Shown piece after piece: positions 1-6,083 of a stretch of DNA of 9,609 nucleotides (positions within the stretch are counted from its first letter, which is position 1; every line of letters begins with the position of its first letter). The notes beneath the pieces are model-generated. The model ran no database searches. It was not told the DNA's origin and was given only the letters and a program-made list of their open reading frames with translations. The DNA lies in contig JBHHYR010000145.1 in assembly GCA_046757585.1 (NCBI GenBank), forward strand, positions 1 through 9,609. The letters are read 5' to 3'. Position numbers and translations under genes: made by a program. This DNA is from JBHHYR01 sp046757585. GTDB lineage: Bacteria; Desulfobacterota; Binatia; HRBIN30.

Positions 1-471
1 CCGAAGCTGCCGGTCCAGCAGGTAGCTGGTGACGCGGATGAGGCCGATGATCACATTTGCGGAGATGGCCGGGTCTCGATGCTCGATGCCTTTGCGGAAG
101 ATCTCGTAGGTGGTGCCAGGGATCTTGTTCAGTTCCCGCAGGCGGCGCGCGTAAGCGTCGTCTTTGGGCCATTCCTGGACGTTGCGCAGCCGTAGGAAAT
201 CCCGGTAATCTTCGAGCAGCTCTTCCAGGCTGGCGCGCGCCACGTTGGTGAGCTTGATCTCGGTCTCCTTGGAGGTTGCCGAGGCCATGCTGCCCTCGAT
301 GATGTTCTGCTTGCCGGAGCGCGCCGCCTGGACCATCTGGTCATGCGTGCGGCTGCGCTTGTCGATGAAGCGGTCGCAGAAATAGACGGTGGCGTCGTAG
401 ACGATCTCTGCCTTTTGGTAGGAGAGCAGCTTCTTGTAGCCACCATGCGGGGGGATGAAGCCGTGGCTCAT
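1..471 (-). CDS. Four-helix-bundle suffix-domain protein (3' end cut by window edge)
   Basis: The frame is open from an ATG at 471 to the window edge, giving 157 codons with no stop, so the C-terminus is missing. The protein starts MSHGFIPPHGGYKKLLSYQK. Residues 48-60 (QAARSGKQNIIEG), followed by a TSKETEIKLTN segment at 66-76, are hallmark patterns of the four-helix-bundle family related to the 23S rRNA intervening-sequence protein. The FIPPHGGY start and the long C-terminal part fit the variant with a suffix domain. The rest is mostly amphipathic helix, for example ASLEELLEDYRDFLRL at 80-95. No biochemical function is established for the family, which is thought to form helical oligomers. 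No clear Shine-Dalgarno (SD) site precedes the ATG. The frame is open upstream to a TAG about 20 codons earlier, so a TTG start is possible. The next gene upstream on this strand is only a fragment. Confidence 0.85.
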   Translation of the reverse strand, partial: MSHGFIPPHGGYKKLLSYQKAEIVYDATVYFCDRFIDKRSRTHDQMVQAARSGKQNIIEGSMASATSKETEIKLTNVARASLEELLEDYRDFLRLRNVQEWPKDDAYARRLRELNKIPGTTYEIFRKGIEHRDPAISANVIIGLIRVTSYLLDRQLR

Positions 472-580
472 GGGCGGCTGCTGGAGGGGAAAGGACGAAG
501 GGGACGGCAAGGGCTCCGAGGACGATTTCTAGTAGTGTCTCCCCTTCGGGTCCTTGGTGTCATTCTGGTCCTTCGCACGA

Positions 581-748
581 TCAGCTCTCCTGCAAGTTCG
601 GATAGCGGAGTTGATCGTAGAGCGAATACGGATTGGGCCGTCCTGCGGGAGTGAAAAACGGCCCGTTGGCCACCGCCTCTGCCGCTTCGAACCGTTTGGT
701 ATCGCGCGCGTCGAGTCGCAACGGTTGAGCCCCCCTTTGTGGCGACTC
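581..748 (-). pseudogene. Unrecognised 3' gene fragment (about 55 codons, no start)
   Basis: A minus-strand frame between a TAA at 749-751 and a TGA at 581-583 has protein-like composition and mainly GC-ending codons. It ends ...GRPNPYSLYDQLRYPNLQES, after a stretch rich in Phe, Pro and Ala (FEAAEAVANGPFFTPAG). There is no ATG or usual alternative start near its beginning, so if real it is the C-terminal remnant of a larger gene. I do not recognise the family. The Tyr/Pro/Asn-rich end would suit an exported or beta-propeller protein, but that is a guess. It lies between the radical SAM gene and the four-helix-bundle gene on the same strand. A near-perfect inverted repeat (578-587 with 608-617) covers its stop codon, and a second hairpin with 7-bp arms lies inside it (635-641 with 658-664). 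Confidence 0.38.
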
Positions 749-797
749 TTACACAGAACTGCTTCTGCGTACAACCAGTTAAGAGCCGAAACTTGGT

Positions 798-812
798 GCG
801 CTCCAAGAGCGC
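798..812 (-). terminator. Hairpin just after the radical SAM gene
   Basis: GCGCTC (798-803) and GAGCGC (807-812) form a perfect 6-bp GC-rich stem with a 3-nt loop. It lies 20 nt past the radical SAM stop codon in the direction of transcription. There is no clean T-run after it, so it may be a weak or factor-assisted terminator. Confidence 0.4.
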
Positions 813-832
813 CGCGTCAGTCACCCGAACGT

Positions 833-1957
833 TCAACGCCACCGATGATCGAAGCGCCACAAGCCTTCGGCGCGTGCGTACTCGATGACCTGGTCAATCT
901 CGCGTTGCTCAGGACGTCGACACAGCTCCGGATACTTCCGCTCCTCTACCGCACCTGCGGGATGGTACTGCTCCATCACGTTGAGATAGGTGTCTCGCGA
1001 GACCTCGTGCGCCAGGAACCGGACGATCGCGTGCGCATCCTCTGCGCACCCAGGCATTACCAGATGCCGGACCAGCACCCCGCGCACGGCAAGCCCATCG
1101 CGCGCGAAGCGCAACGGCCCAACCTGACGGTGCATCTCGCGGACGACCTGGCACACCACCTCCGGGTAGTCCGTGGCTTTGAGGTAGCGTCGCGCGAGCG
1201 CGCGGTCCCAGTACTTGAAGTCCGGCATGTAGATATCCACGACGCCGTCGAGTAGCTGGAGACTGCGTAGCGAGTCGTAGCCGCTGGTGTTATAGACGAG
1301 CGGCAGCCGCAGCCCGCCTTGCGCCGCCAGCCACACGGCTTCCAGGATCTGCGGCACGACATGTTCGGGGGTCACGAAGTTGATGTTGTGGCAGCCCTCG
1401 GATTGCAACTTGAGCATCAAGGCCGCCAACTGTTCAGCGTGCACCTCCACGCCGTCCCCCGCCTGACTGACGTCCCAGTTCTGGCAGAAGACGCAGCGCA
1501 GGTTGCAGAAGGAGAAGAAGATGGTGCCGGAACCGCGCCAGCCGCGCAGACAGTCCTCCTCGCCGAAGTGAGGAGACGCGGAGGCGCCCCGCGCGTAGCG
1601 GCCCGTGAAGCAGCTTGTCCCCTTGGAAATGTGTCCCGGAACTACCCGCTTCGTCGTAGGGCCGCCGCGGCGCAGGTGCACGCTATCGCCGCGACGTTCA
1701 GGTGGCAGCGCATGCAGCCGGTCGACCGCGCAATTGCGCGGGCATACCCGACACGCCTGCAGCTCAGCCACAGCAACCGTCACTCGCCGCTCGAGCTCTC
1801 GCGTCCGCAAGAGGCGCAGATAGCTCGGCTCGGGACGCTCGTCGACCACGAATTCACGCGCCGCATCAAAGCCTCCCTGACTCTCCTTTGCGAAAGGACG
1901 GGACACGTGGTTGCCACGCCAGTGTTTGCTGAGCGAACTTCCTATTCGATCTCCCAT
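833..1957 (-). CDS. Radical SAM protein, PflX/pyruvate-formate-lyase-activase-like (COG1313 type)
   Basis: This 374-residue protein belongs to the radical SAM superfamily. The cluster motif CNLRCVFC (C151, C155, C158) binds the [4Fe-4S] that cleaves S-adenosylmethionine. It is preceded by HFGEEDCLRGWRGSGTIFFS, the signature of PflX-like proteins annotated as related to pyruvate formate-lyase activating enzymes; their substrate is generally unknown. Family blocks follow in order: NINFVTPEHV (191-200), YMPDFKYWD (243-251), RHLVMPG (297-303) and a WR-rich end. An N-terminal cysteine set, CRVCPRNC (C69, C72, C76), is continued by C116 and may hold a second cluster. The C76-C116 spacing is about 30 residues longer than I expect. 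The ATG at 1957 has no obvious SD; a GTG at 1849 in the same frame is an alternative, since family similarity starts near residue 40. It is probably cytosolic and monocistronic. It ends with TGA followed by a hairpin. Confidence 0.9.
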   Translation of the reverse strand: MGDRIGSSLSKHWRGNHVSRPFAKESQGGFDAAREFVVDERPEPSYLRLLRTRELERRVTVAVAELQACRVCPRNCAVDRLHALPPERRGDSVHLRRGGPTTKRVVPGHISKGTSCFTGRYARGASASPHFGEEDCLRGWRGSGTIFFSFCNLRCVFCQNWDVSQAGDGVEVHAEQLAALMLKLQSEGCHNINFVTPEHVVPQILEAVWLAAQGGLRLPLVYNTSGYDSLRSLQLLDGVVDIYMPDFKYWDRALARRYLKATDYPEVVCQVVREMHRQVGPLRFARDGLAVRGVLVRHLVMPGCAEDAHAIVRFLAHEVSRDTYLNVMEQYHPAGAVEERKYPELCRRPEQREIDQVIEYARAEGLWRFDHRWR

Positions 1958-1986
1958 TTATTTTCTGATCAAGGCTCAGCGCGCGA

Positions 1987-2133
1987 TCAAGCTGTACGGC
2001 GGAACGGGTTTCGCGTTCGGATGCCCGGGAACCGCGCGAAGTCGCTATCCGCGGTCAGCAGCTCCTTTACGCCGTGTTCGATCAGAAGACCGGTGATGTA
2101 CGCGTCGTGGGCCAGATTTCCGCGCCGGCGACC
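1987..2133 (-). pseudogene. VapC-family PIN toxin, C-terminal remnant
   Basis: The frame ending with TGA at 1987 encodes the last third of a PIN-domain ribonuclease. It contains NLAHDAYITG, then IEHGVKELLTADSDFARFPG, and ends RNPFRRTA. The Asp in AHDAY and the Asp residues in TADSDF are the C-terminal acidic metal ligands of PIN domains. The N-terminal half, including the LxDxN/S-type first aspartate and the central glutamate, is absent. Upstream the frame runs into DNA that belongs, in another frame, to a VapB-type antitoxin (2045-2269). The remnant therefore sits directly behind a truncated antitoxin, as a deletion would leave it. No start codon or RBS exists for it alone. It ends 29 bp before the ATG of the radical SAM gene on the same strand. 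Confidence 0.75.
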
Positions 2134-2269
2134 GGCGGCGTGCCAAGTGGTCCCGCAGTGCCGTTTCGACGATGTACCGTAAGGGAACACCCTCGTCGGC
2201 AGCGCGCTGCTTGGCGCGGCGGAAAATCTCATCATTCAACTCGATCGTGGTCCGTATATATAAAAACAT
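2045..2269 (-). pseudogene. VapB-family ribbon-helix-helix antitoxin, 3' truncated and read into vapC remnant
   Basis: The ATG at 2269 opens a 74-codon frame. Residues 1-43 (MFLYIRTTIELNDEIFRRAK..., ending ALRDHLA) match small VapB-type antitoxins, which typically begin M-R-T-T-I-E-L. The beta strand RTTIEL and two following helices are the DNA-binding, dimerising ribbon-helix-helix. The expected initiator Met just before RTT is ATA (Ile) here, and an ATG four codons upstream is used instead. After residue 43 the frame becomes Arg/Ser/Lys-rich and unlike any antitoxin, because the DNA is now vapC coding sequence in another frame. The toxin-neutralising C-terminal tail is therefore lost. The upstream DNA is strikingly AT-rich (about 2250-2285) and probably held the autoregulated promoter. 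The peptide, if made, could still bind an operator. Confidence 0.7.
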
Positions 2270-2413
2270 ATAACACCATACATGAATATGCAACCTAGCA
2301 TCTCGGGCAGCTCGACAAGGCTCATCCGGCTCTTCCCCTCTCTTCCCCGATTCCTGCTGCGTTCGATCGGGCGTCTCCCGTTCCTCCCGCCGGTCCGGAG
2401 TCTCCCAGCGCCG

Positions 2414-2593
2414 GCCCTCCGGCACGCTCACCACGACGTCGACGAGTTCGTCGTCGGTGGCGCGGATGCGAATGCCGTTCAGGCGGAGAAAGGCAAGGCT
2501 GCACGTCAAGCGCACGCGGTTGTTGCCATCGACGAACGGGTGGTTCTTCACCAGACGGTTGAACGATAGGCTCGCCCGCAGTTGCTCGAGTGT
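2414..2593 (-). pseudogene. doc: Doc (death-on-curing) Fic-fold toxin fragment
   Basis: A minus-strand frame contains NHPFVDGNNR, the Fic/Doc active-site motif HPFx(D/E)GNxR. It is followed by SLAFLRLNGIRI and ATDDELVDVVVSVPEG, which match the C-terminal half of Doc. Doc toxins phosphorylate elongation factor Tu and are neutralised by a Phd-type antitoxin. A full-length Doc is about 120-130 residues. Here the N-terminal half is missing: the frame meets a TGA about 12 codons upstream of the homologous part, and I find no Doc-like residues in the other frames. After VPEG the sequence turns into Arg/Glu-rich, degenerate repeats and runs into the antitoxin remnant at 2269. A GTG at 2551 could start a 46-residue Doc-like part, but that would cut the fold. 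No Phd partner lies beside it. Confidence 0.75.
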
Positions 2594-2739
2594 CCGACCG
2601 GGGCTTGGAGTCAGTCACGACGTCGTTCCTACCTGCTGCCCCCTTTGTCCCCCAAGGACGGCCCCAGGCCAACCGCAGCGGCGGGCGACGGGAAGGGTCA
2701 AACGGGAAGGTTGACCTTGTGCCCTTCGAGCTGGGAGAG

Positions 2740-2768
2740 GGTTTCCCGGGTTGCGTGGCGCGGGAGTG
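2740..2768. repeat. 29-bp dispersed repeat, copy A
   Basis: This stretch matches 4631-4659 at 26 of 29 positions in the same orientation. Both share the core GGTTTCCCGGGTTGCG. Both copies sit just 5' (minus strand) of a decayed TA gene. It may be a mobile palindrome or REP-like element, or a shared scrap of antitoxin coding sequence, since one minus-strand frame reads ATRET in both copies. Confidence 0.45.
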
Positions 2769-2826
2769 GGGTGCGCGGGATCGTCATTCATTGACGTACA
2801 GGAGCATATGATTTAGGGTACTTTGT

Positions 2827-3033
2827 ATGCGCACCACGCTCGACATCCCCGCGCCGCTGCTGGAAGAGGCCCGGCGTCTACTGGGGTTCAAGTCGAAGAC
2901 CGACGCGGTCATTCTCTCGCTTCAGGAGCTGGTCCGTCGGCGGCGCATCGAGGAGCTCAAGAGCATGATGGGCTCGGTCGACCTGGAGATAGACATTCCG
3001 GGCTCACGGCGCCGGCCGTCTCGGCGAAGATGA
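2827..3033 (+). CDS. vapB: VapB-family antitoxin, intact
   Basis: This 68-residue protein starts MRTTLDIPAPLLEEARRLLG and continues KSKTDAVILSLQELVRRRR, the classic ribbon-helix-helix of the VapB/DUF2191-type antitoxins. Residues 1-45 form the DNA-binding dimer. The tail, about 46-68, ends in a basic SRRRPSRRR and should wrap the PIN toxin. The ATG at 2827 gives the family's MRTT start. AGGG lies about 8 nt upstream as a weak SD. The stop codon TGA overlaps the vapC ATG (ATGA), so toxin translation is coupled to that of the antitoxin. The region just upstream holds CATATG flanked by GTAC on both sides, a possible operator for autoregulation (2796-2821). This is one of only two complete TA pairs in the window. 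Confidence 0.9.
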   Translation: MRTTLDIPAPLLEEARRLLGFKSKTDAVILSLQELVRRRRIEELKSMMGSVDLEIDIPGSRRRPSRRR

Positions 3034-3425
3034 TCTTCGTCGATACGTCGGTCTGGATTGCCGCTCTGCGCAAGGGATCGTCATCGGAGGCGCGGCAACT
3101 GGGGGCCTTGCTGGACCGAGACGAGGTGGCACTGGCGGCACCGGTGAGGGTCGAGCTACTGAGCGGCGCATCCAAGGCCGCTCTGCCCCGCCTGAGAAGA
3201 GTTCTCTCCGCTCTGCCCGTTTTCTACCCGAGCGACGACACGTGGCGACGGATGGAATCGTGGGTCGAACGGGCGGTCCGTGCCGGTCAACGTTTCGGTG
3301 TCGCCGACCTCCTGATCGGGGCGATTGCGGCGGAGCGCGCCGGAGCGGTCTGGTCACTGGACGCGGACTTCGCGCGCATGGCCCGGACGGGATTCGTGCG
3401 CACGTACACCCCCGCGACACGCTGA
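3030..3425 (+). CDS. vapC: VapC-family PIN-domain ribonuclease toxin, intact
   Basis: This 131-residue PIN-domain protein begins MIFVDTSVWIAALRKG. The four acidic positions expected of an Mg2+-dependent VapC RNase are present: D5 in FVDTSVW, E42 in VELLSG, D93 in VADLLIGA, and D111/D113 in SLDADFARMA. Length and spacing are normal for VapC toxins, which cleave tRNA or rRNA and are blocked by VapB. The ATG overlaps the vapB stop by the ATGA arrangement typical of coupled TA operons. The C-terminus ends TYTPATR and then TGA. A weak hairpin follows at 3431-3444 (AGCGC, loop CTTC, GCGCT) and could help end transcription. I see no internal damage, unlike the other PIN genes in this window. Confidence 0.92.
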   Translation: MIFVDTSVWIAALRKGSSSEARQLGALLDRDEVALAAPVRVELLSGASKAALPRLRRVLSALPVFYPSDDTWRRMESWVERAVRAGQRFGVADLLIGAIAAERAGAVWSLDADFARMARTGFVRTYTPATR

Positions 3426-3713
3426 TACGCAGCGCCTTCGCGCTTCTCGACGGGCGCGATGGTCTCCGTCCGTTCAAGCCGCTGCCACGCTCACGTGACC
3501 GGCCTGGCGGTACGAGATGCGCCGGCCATCGCCCCCAGACGGAACATGCCCAGCAGGAGCTCGGGATCCTCCGGAGACAGCCACAGTGCTCGCCGAGCGT
3601 CCCTCGGTGATCGGCCCAGCGGCCATTGGCCAGGCCCGGGACTCTTCGTTTCACGCCGGCGTGCTACCCTCACAGCGGGTCGTCAGTTGACTCGACGGTG
3701 CCAACGATAACCG

Positions 3714-4067
3714 ATGTCTTCTACGTATTCAGTAACACAGGCGCAGAGCCAGTTGTCCCGGTTCGTCAGGAAGGCCGAGGAGGGAGAGCCCGTCCACATC
3801 CAGCGCAGGGCCGAAACTGTGGCCGTCCTGCTCTCTCGCGAGCGGATGGAGGCGATCGTCGAGACGATGGAGATCCTGGCAAACCCCGACGCGATGAAGG
3901 CCCTCATCCGGCATCGCGCAGGCCGACTGAAGCTCTTTCCGCTCTCGGCGCGCGAGGCCGTTTCAGCGGCGGTGGCCCACGCGCCGCAGGCGATTGTCAA
4001 GAACGAGACCATCCCCAGCCAGCGGCCCAGATCCGCGCGCATCCTGGTACCCGTTTACGCGCGCTGA
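3714..4067 (+). CDS. Phd/YefM-family antitoxin, orphan with non-homologous C-terminal tail
   Basis: The protein has 117 residues. Residues 1-70 (MSSTYSVTQAQSQLSRFVRK, then EPVHIQRRAETVAVLLSRER and ILANPDAMKALIRHRAGR) are a textbook Phd/YefM antitoxin fold, which binds operator DNA as a dimer. Family members usually end after about 80-90 residues with an acidic tail that neutralises a RelE/ParE- or Doc-type toxin. From roughly residue 75 this one changes into an Ala/Arg/Pro-rich stretch ending RSARILVPVYAR that I do not recognise. No toxin gene follows on the plus strand; the next genes are on the minus strand. I infer that a rearrangement removed the normal tail and the toxin. The ATG at 3714 is the family start. 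No strong SD is seen. Confidence 0.82.
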   Translation: MSSTYSVTQAQSQLSRFVRKAEEGEPVHIQRRAETVAVLLSRERMEAIVETMEILANPDAMKALIRHRAGRLKLFPLSAREAVSAAVAHAPQAIVKNETIPSQRPRSARILVPVYAR

Positions 4068-4161
4068 AGGTGATCGATGAGGTTGCGCAGCAGCACGATC
4101 AGCTCGAGATCGTCGGCGTCTTCGAGCCATTGGGCGACTGCTTCCTGGCTGACGGCCTAGC

Positions 4162-4544
4162 TCAGGTCCACATGATTTGGATGTCATAGGGCTGCAGGCG
4201 CCGATCGTGGGTCACCGGAGTCAGGCCCTCCTCGGTCGCCTGCGCGATCAGCATGCGGTCAAACGGGTCGTTGTGATGCGCCGGGAGTCGCACCGCGCTT
4301 TCTGCATGAGAGAATTGATCGGCAGCCTCTCGAAACCGCTATCGATAACCCCGGCCTCGACCGTGTCGGGTATTCGCAGACGGCCGAGCGCCACCTTGAT
4401 AGCGGCCTCCCAGGCCGAGGCCGCGCTGACGAAGACGATCTCCGCCTCGGCGATTGCCTGGCGCACGGCCGCGCGTAGCCGTCTGTCAGCAGCTCGCCAC
4501 CACGGGAACACGTGGGTGTCGAGGAGTAGTCGGACGGCAGGCAT
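4162..4544 (-). pseudogene. vapC: VapC-family PIN toxin with single-base frameshift
   Basis: The ATG at 4544 opens MPAVRLLLDTHVFPWW, then VSAASAWEAAIKVALGRL and GFERLPI, all typical of a large VapC subfamily with D and E ligands in LLLDTH and SAWEAAIK. Near 4312-4318 the frame breaks. In the next frame the family sequence resumes without loss: FSHAESAVRLPAHHNDPFDR, then MLIAQATEEGLTPVTHDRRL and YDIQIMW, ending at the TGA at 4162. Restoring one base, for example AATTC to AATTTC, would give one continuous PIN protein of about 127 residues. All catalytic residues, including the Asp in NDPFDRML and in THDRRL, survive in the DNA. The start overlaps the antitoxin-tail stop as TGATG. It is either a recent inactivation or a consensus error. 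Confidence 0.85.
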
Positions 4545-4615
4545 CAATCCCGCCCTTCGAATGCCTTCTGGAGCTCGTCGGGGAGCGGTGCGTCGAAGTT
4601 GCGGGGGATGGACAT
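4544..4615 (-). pseudogene. Antitoxin C-terminal tail upstream of frameshifted vapC
   Basis: The frame ending with the TGA that overlaps the vapC ATG reads MSIPRNFDAPLPDELQKAFE followed by GRD. The segment FDAPLPDELxxAFEG is the conserved toxin-binding tail of antitoxins encoded beside this VapC subfamily (Phd/YefM- or AbrB-like proteins). The DNA-binding N-terminal domain, normally 50-60 residues, is absent. Upstream in the same frame there is only a short Arg/Thr-rich stretch (ATRETGWKER) inside a 29-bp repeat copy, then unrelated sequence. A 23-residue peptide could start at the ATG at 4615. I infer that a recombination event near the repeat removed the front of the antitoxin gene, so any toxin made would be unregulated unless also broken, as it is. 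Confidence 0.6.
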
Positions 4616-4630
4616 CCGTTCCTTCCAGCC

Positions 4631-4659
4631 GGTTTCCCGGGTTGCGCGGTGCGGGAGAG
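4631..4659. repeat. 29-bp dispersed repeat, copy B
   Basis: This copy matches copy A (2740-2768) at 26 of 29 positions in the same orientation. It lies directly at the point where the antitoxin upstream of the frameshifted vapC loses homology to its family. Confidence 0.45.
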
Positions 4660-4855
4660 GCCATGGCAGGCAGAGCGACCGTCGAGGCGCGGCCTGAGAC
4701 GATGGCCGCTCCGGAGGGCGAACGGTTCAAGGGAGCTACTGCCAGATCGGGGAGGATTCACCAGCTTCACCCGGCCTTCGTCGCAATATTGGCGTACGCT
4801 TTGCACACGTCGGCATCGACACACTCGACGACCGGATCATCCTTTGTCATAACAA

Positions 4856-6013
4856 ATGACGATGGCATCGACGGCGGAACCGATCGTCGAGCGGCTGCTC
4901 GATCTTCCGGTGCTGCTCCGGAAGAAGTCGCACTTCCTGTTCGGCCCGCGGTAGACGGGAAAGACGTTCCTCATCGGCCGCACGCTTGCAGGCGCGCGCT
5001 ACTATGACCTCCTCGACAGCGGTGTATATCTCGATTTGAGCCACGATCCAGGGCGGCTGGCGCAGGAAATCCGCACCGGCGACGAGGTGGTGGTCATCGA
5101 CGAGATCCAGCGCCTGCCGGTGCTGCTGAACGAAGTGCACCGTTTGATCGAGGCCCGCAAGGTGCGCTTCCTGCTCACCGGATCGAGCGCGCGCGCGCTG
5201 CGCCGTGGCGGCGTCAACTTGCTCGGTGGTCGGGCGCGTACCGTGTACCTCCACCCGCTCACCTCGCATGAGCTGGGGCCGCGCTACGATGGCACGCGCG
5301 CCGCGCGCGACGGTTTGCTGCCCTCGATCAACTTCTCCGACGAGCCGCAGGCCGACCTGCGGGCGTATGTCGGCACGTACCTGCAGCAGGAGATTGTCCC
5401 CGAGGGCGCGATGCGCAATGTCCCCGCCTTCAGCCGCTTCCTCAAGGCCGCTGCGTATTGCAATGGCACGATCGTCAATTTCACAAAGGTGGCCAACGAC
5501 GCGCAGGTACCGCGCACCACGGTCTACGAGTACTGCGAGATTCTGAAAGACACGCTCCTCCTCCATGAGCTGCCCGCGTGACGGATGTCCAAGAAACGCA
5601 AGCCCCTCGGCTCCTCCAAATTTCACTTCTTCGACTCGGGAGTCGTCGGCGCCCTGCAAGAGCGCGACTTCCGGCCGCGCACGCCCGAGTTCGGTGAGGC
5701 GCTGGAAACCTGCCTGATGCACGAGCTGATGAGCTACCGCGACTATATCAGCGGCGAGCCGCTCGCCTACTGGCGCTCAACCTCCGGGTTCGAGGTCGAC
5801 TTTCTGCTCGCCGGGCACACGGCGATCGAGGTCAAAGCGACGGCTACGGTGAGCAACCGTGACTTGCGTTCGCTGCACGCGCTCGGCGAGGAGCGGGCGT
5901 TCCGCAATCTGATCTGCGTCAGCCTCGAGGCGCGCACCCGTCGGGTGGGATCGATCACCATCCATCCGTAGGAAGCCTTCCTCGAGCGGCTCTGGGTGGG
6001 CGATCTCCGCTAG
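4856..6013 (+). pseudogene. AAA-type ATPase with DUF4143 C-terminal domain, three in-frame stops
   Basis: One frame of 386 codons carries a complete ATPase of the AAA_14/DUF4143 family. Walker A reads GPR-stop-TGKT: the TAG at 4952-4954 replaces the Gln of GPRQTGKT. Walker B (VVVIDEIQR, residues 78-86) and sensor (LLTGSSARAL, 106-115) are intact. The middle has RAYVGTYLQQEIVPEG and VPRTTVYEYCEILKDTLLLH. A TGA at 5579-5581 replaces the Trp of LPAWR. The C-terminal part has GFEVDFLLAGHTAIEVKA, a PD-(D/E)XK nuclease-like motif. A third stop, TAG at 5969-5971 after ITIHP, precedes the usual EAFLERLW end, and the natural stop is TAG at 6011. Nothing is shifted or missing, so damage is by point substitution only. 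Such ATPases are sporadic, often selfish or TA-associated genes of unknown role. Restart at TTG 5036 would give a protein without a Walker A motif. Confidence 0.92.
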
Positions 6014-6083
6014 CACGCCGCGTTTATCGTCCTGCATTCAACCTTCGCCTGGCCGCCTCCAGAGCCCCGGGGAAAGGCCAGCA

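Noticed and set aside
635..664. Hairpin with 7-bp GC arms (GGGCCGT/ACGGCCC) as a possible RNA element or terminator
   Set aside because: It lies inside a protein-like frame and has a 16-nt loop with no T-run, so it is not convincing.
554..1255. Long plus-strand frame of 233 codons
   Set aside because: It overlaps the radical SAM gene on the other strand, has no recognisable motif, and its codons mirror that gene.
1319..2182. Plus-strand frame of 287 codons
   Set aside because: Antisense to the conserved radical SAM and VapC/VapB sequences; composition is that of a GC-rich shadow frame.
2791..2812. TTGACG with TATGAT as a sigma-70 promoter for vapBC
   Set aside because: The spacing is only 10 nt, far from the usual 16-18, so the pair cannot be a standard promoter.
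3004..3654. Minus-strand frame of 216 codons
   Set aside because: Antisense to vapC, very Arg/Pro/Ser-rich, no motif.
3491..3673. Minus frame of 60 codons ending LSPEDPELLLGMFRLGAMAG-ASRTARPVT
   Set aside because: The end looks somewhat protein-like, but there is no clear start, no recognised family and no supporting context. Kept only as a note.
4177..5007. Plus-strand frame of 276 codons
   Set aside because: Antisense to the frameshifted vapC and running out of frame into the ATPase; no motif.
4847..5722. Minus-strand frame of 291 codons
   Set aside because: Exact antisense of the conserved ATPase frame, a common shadow effect in GC-rich genes.
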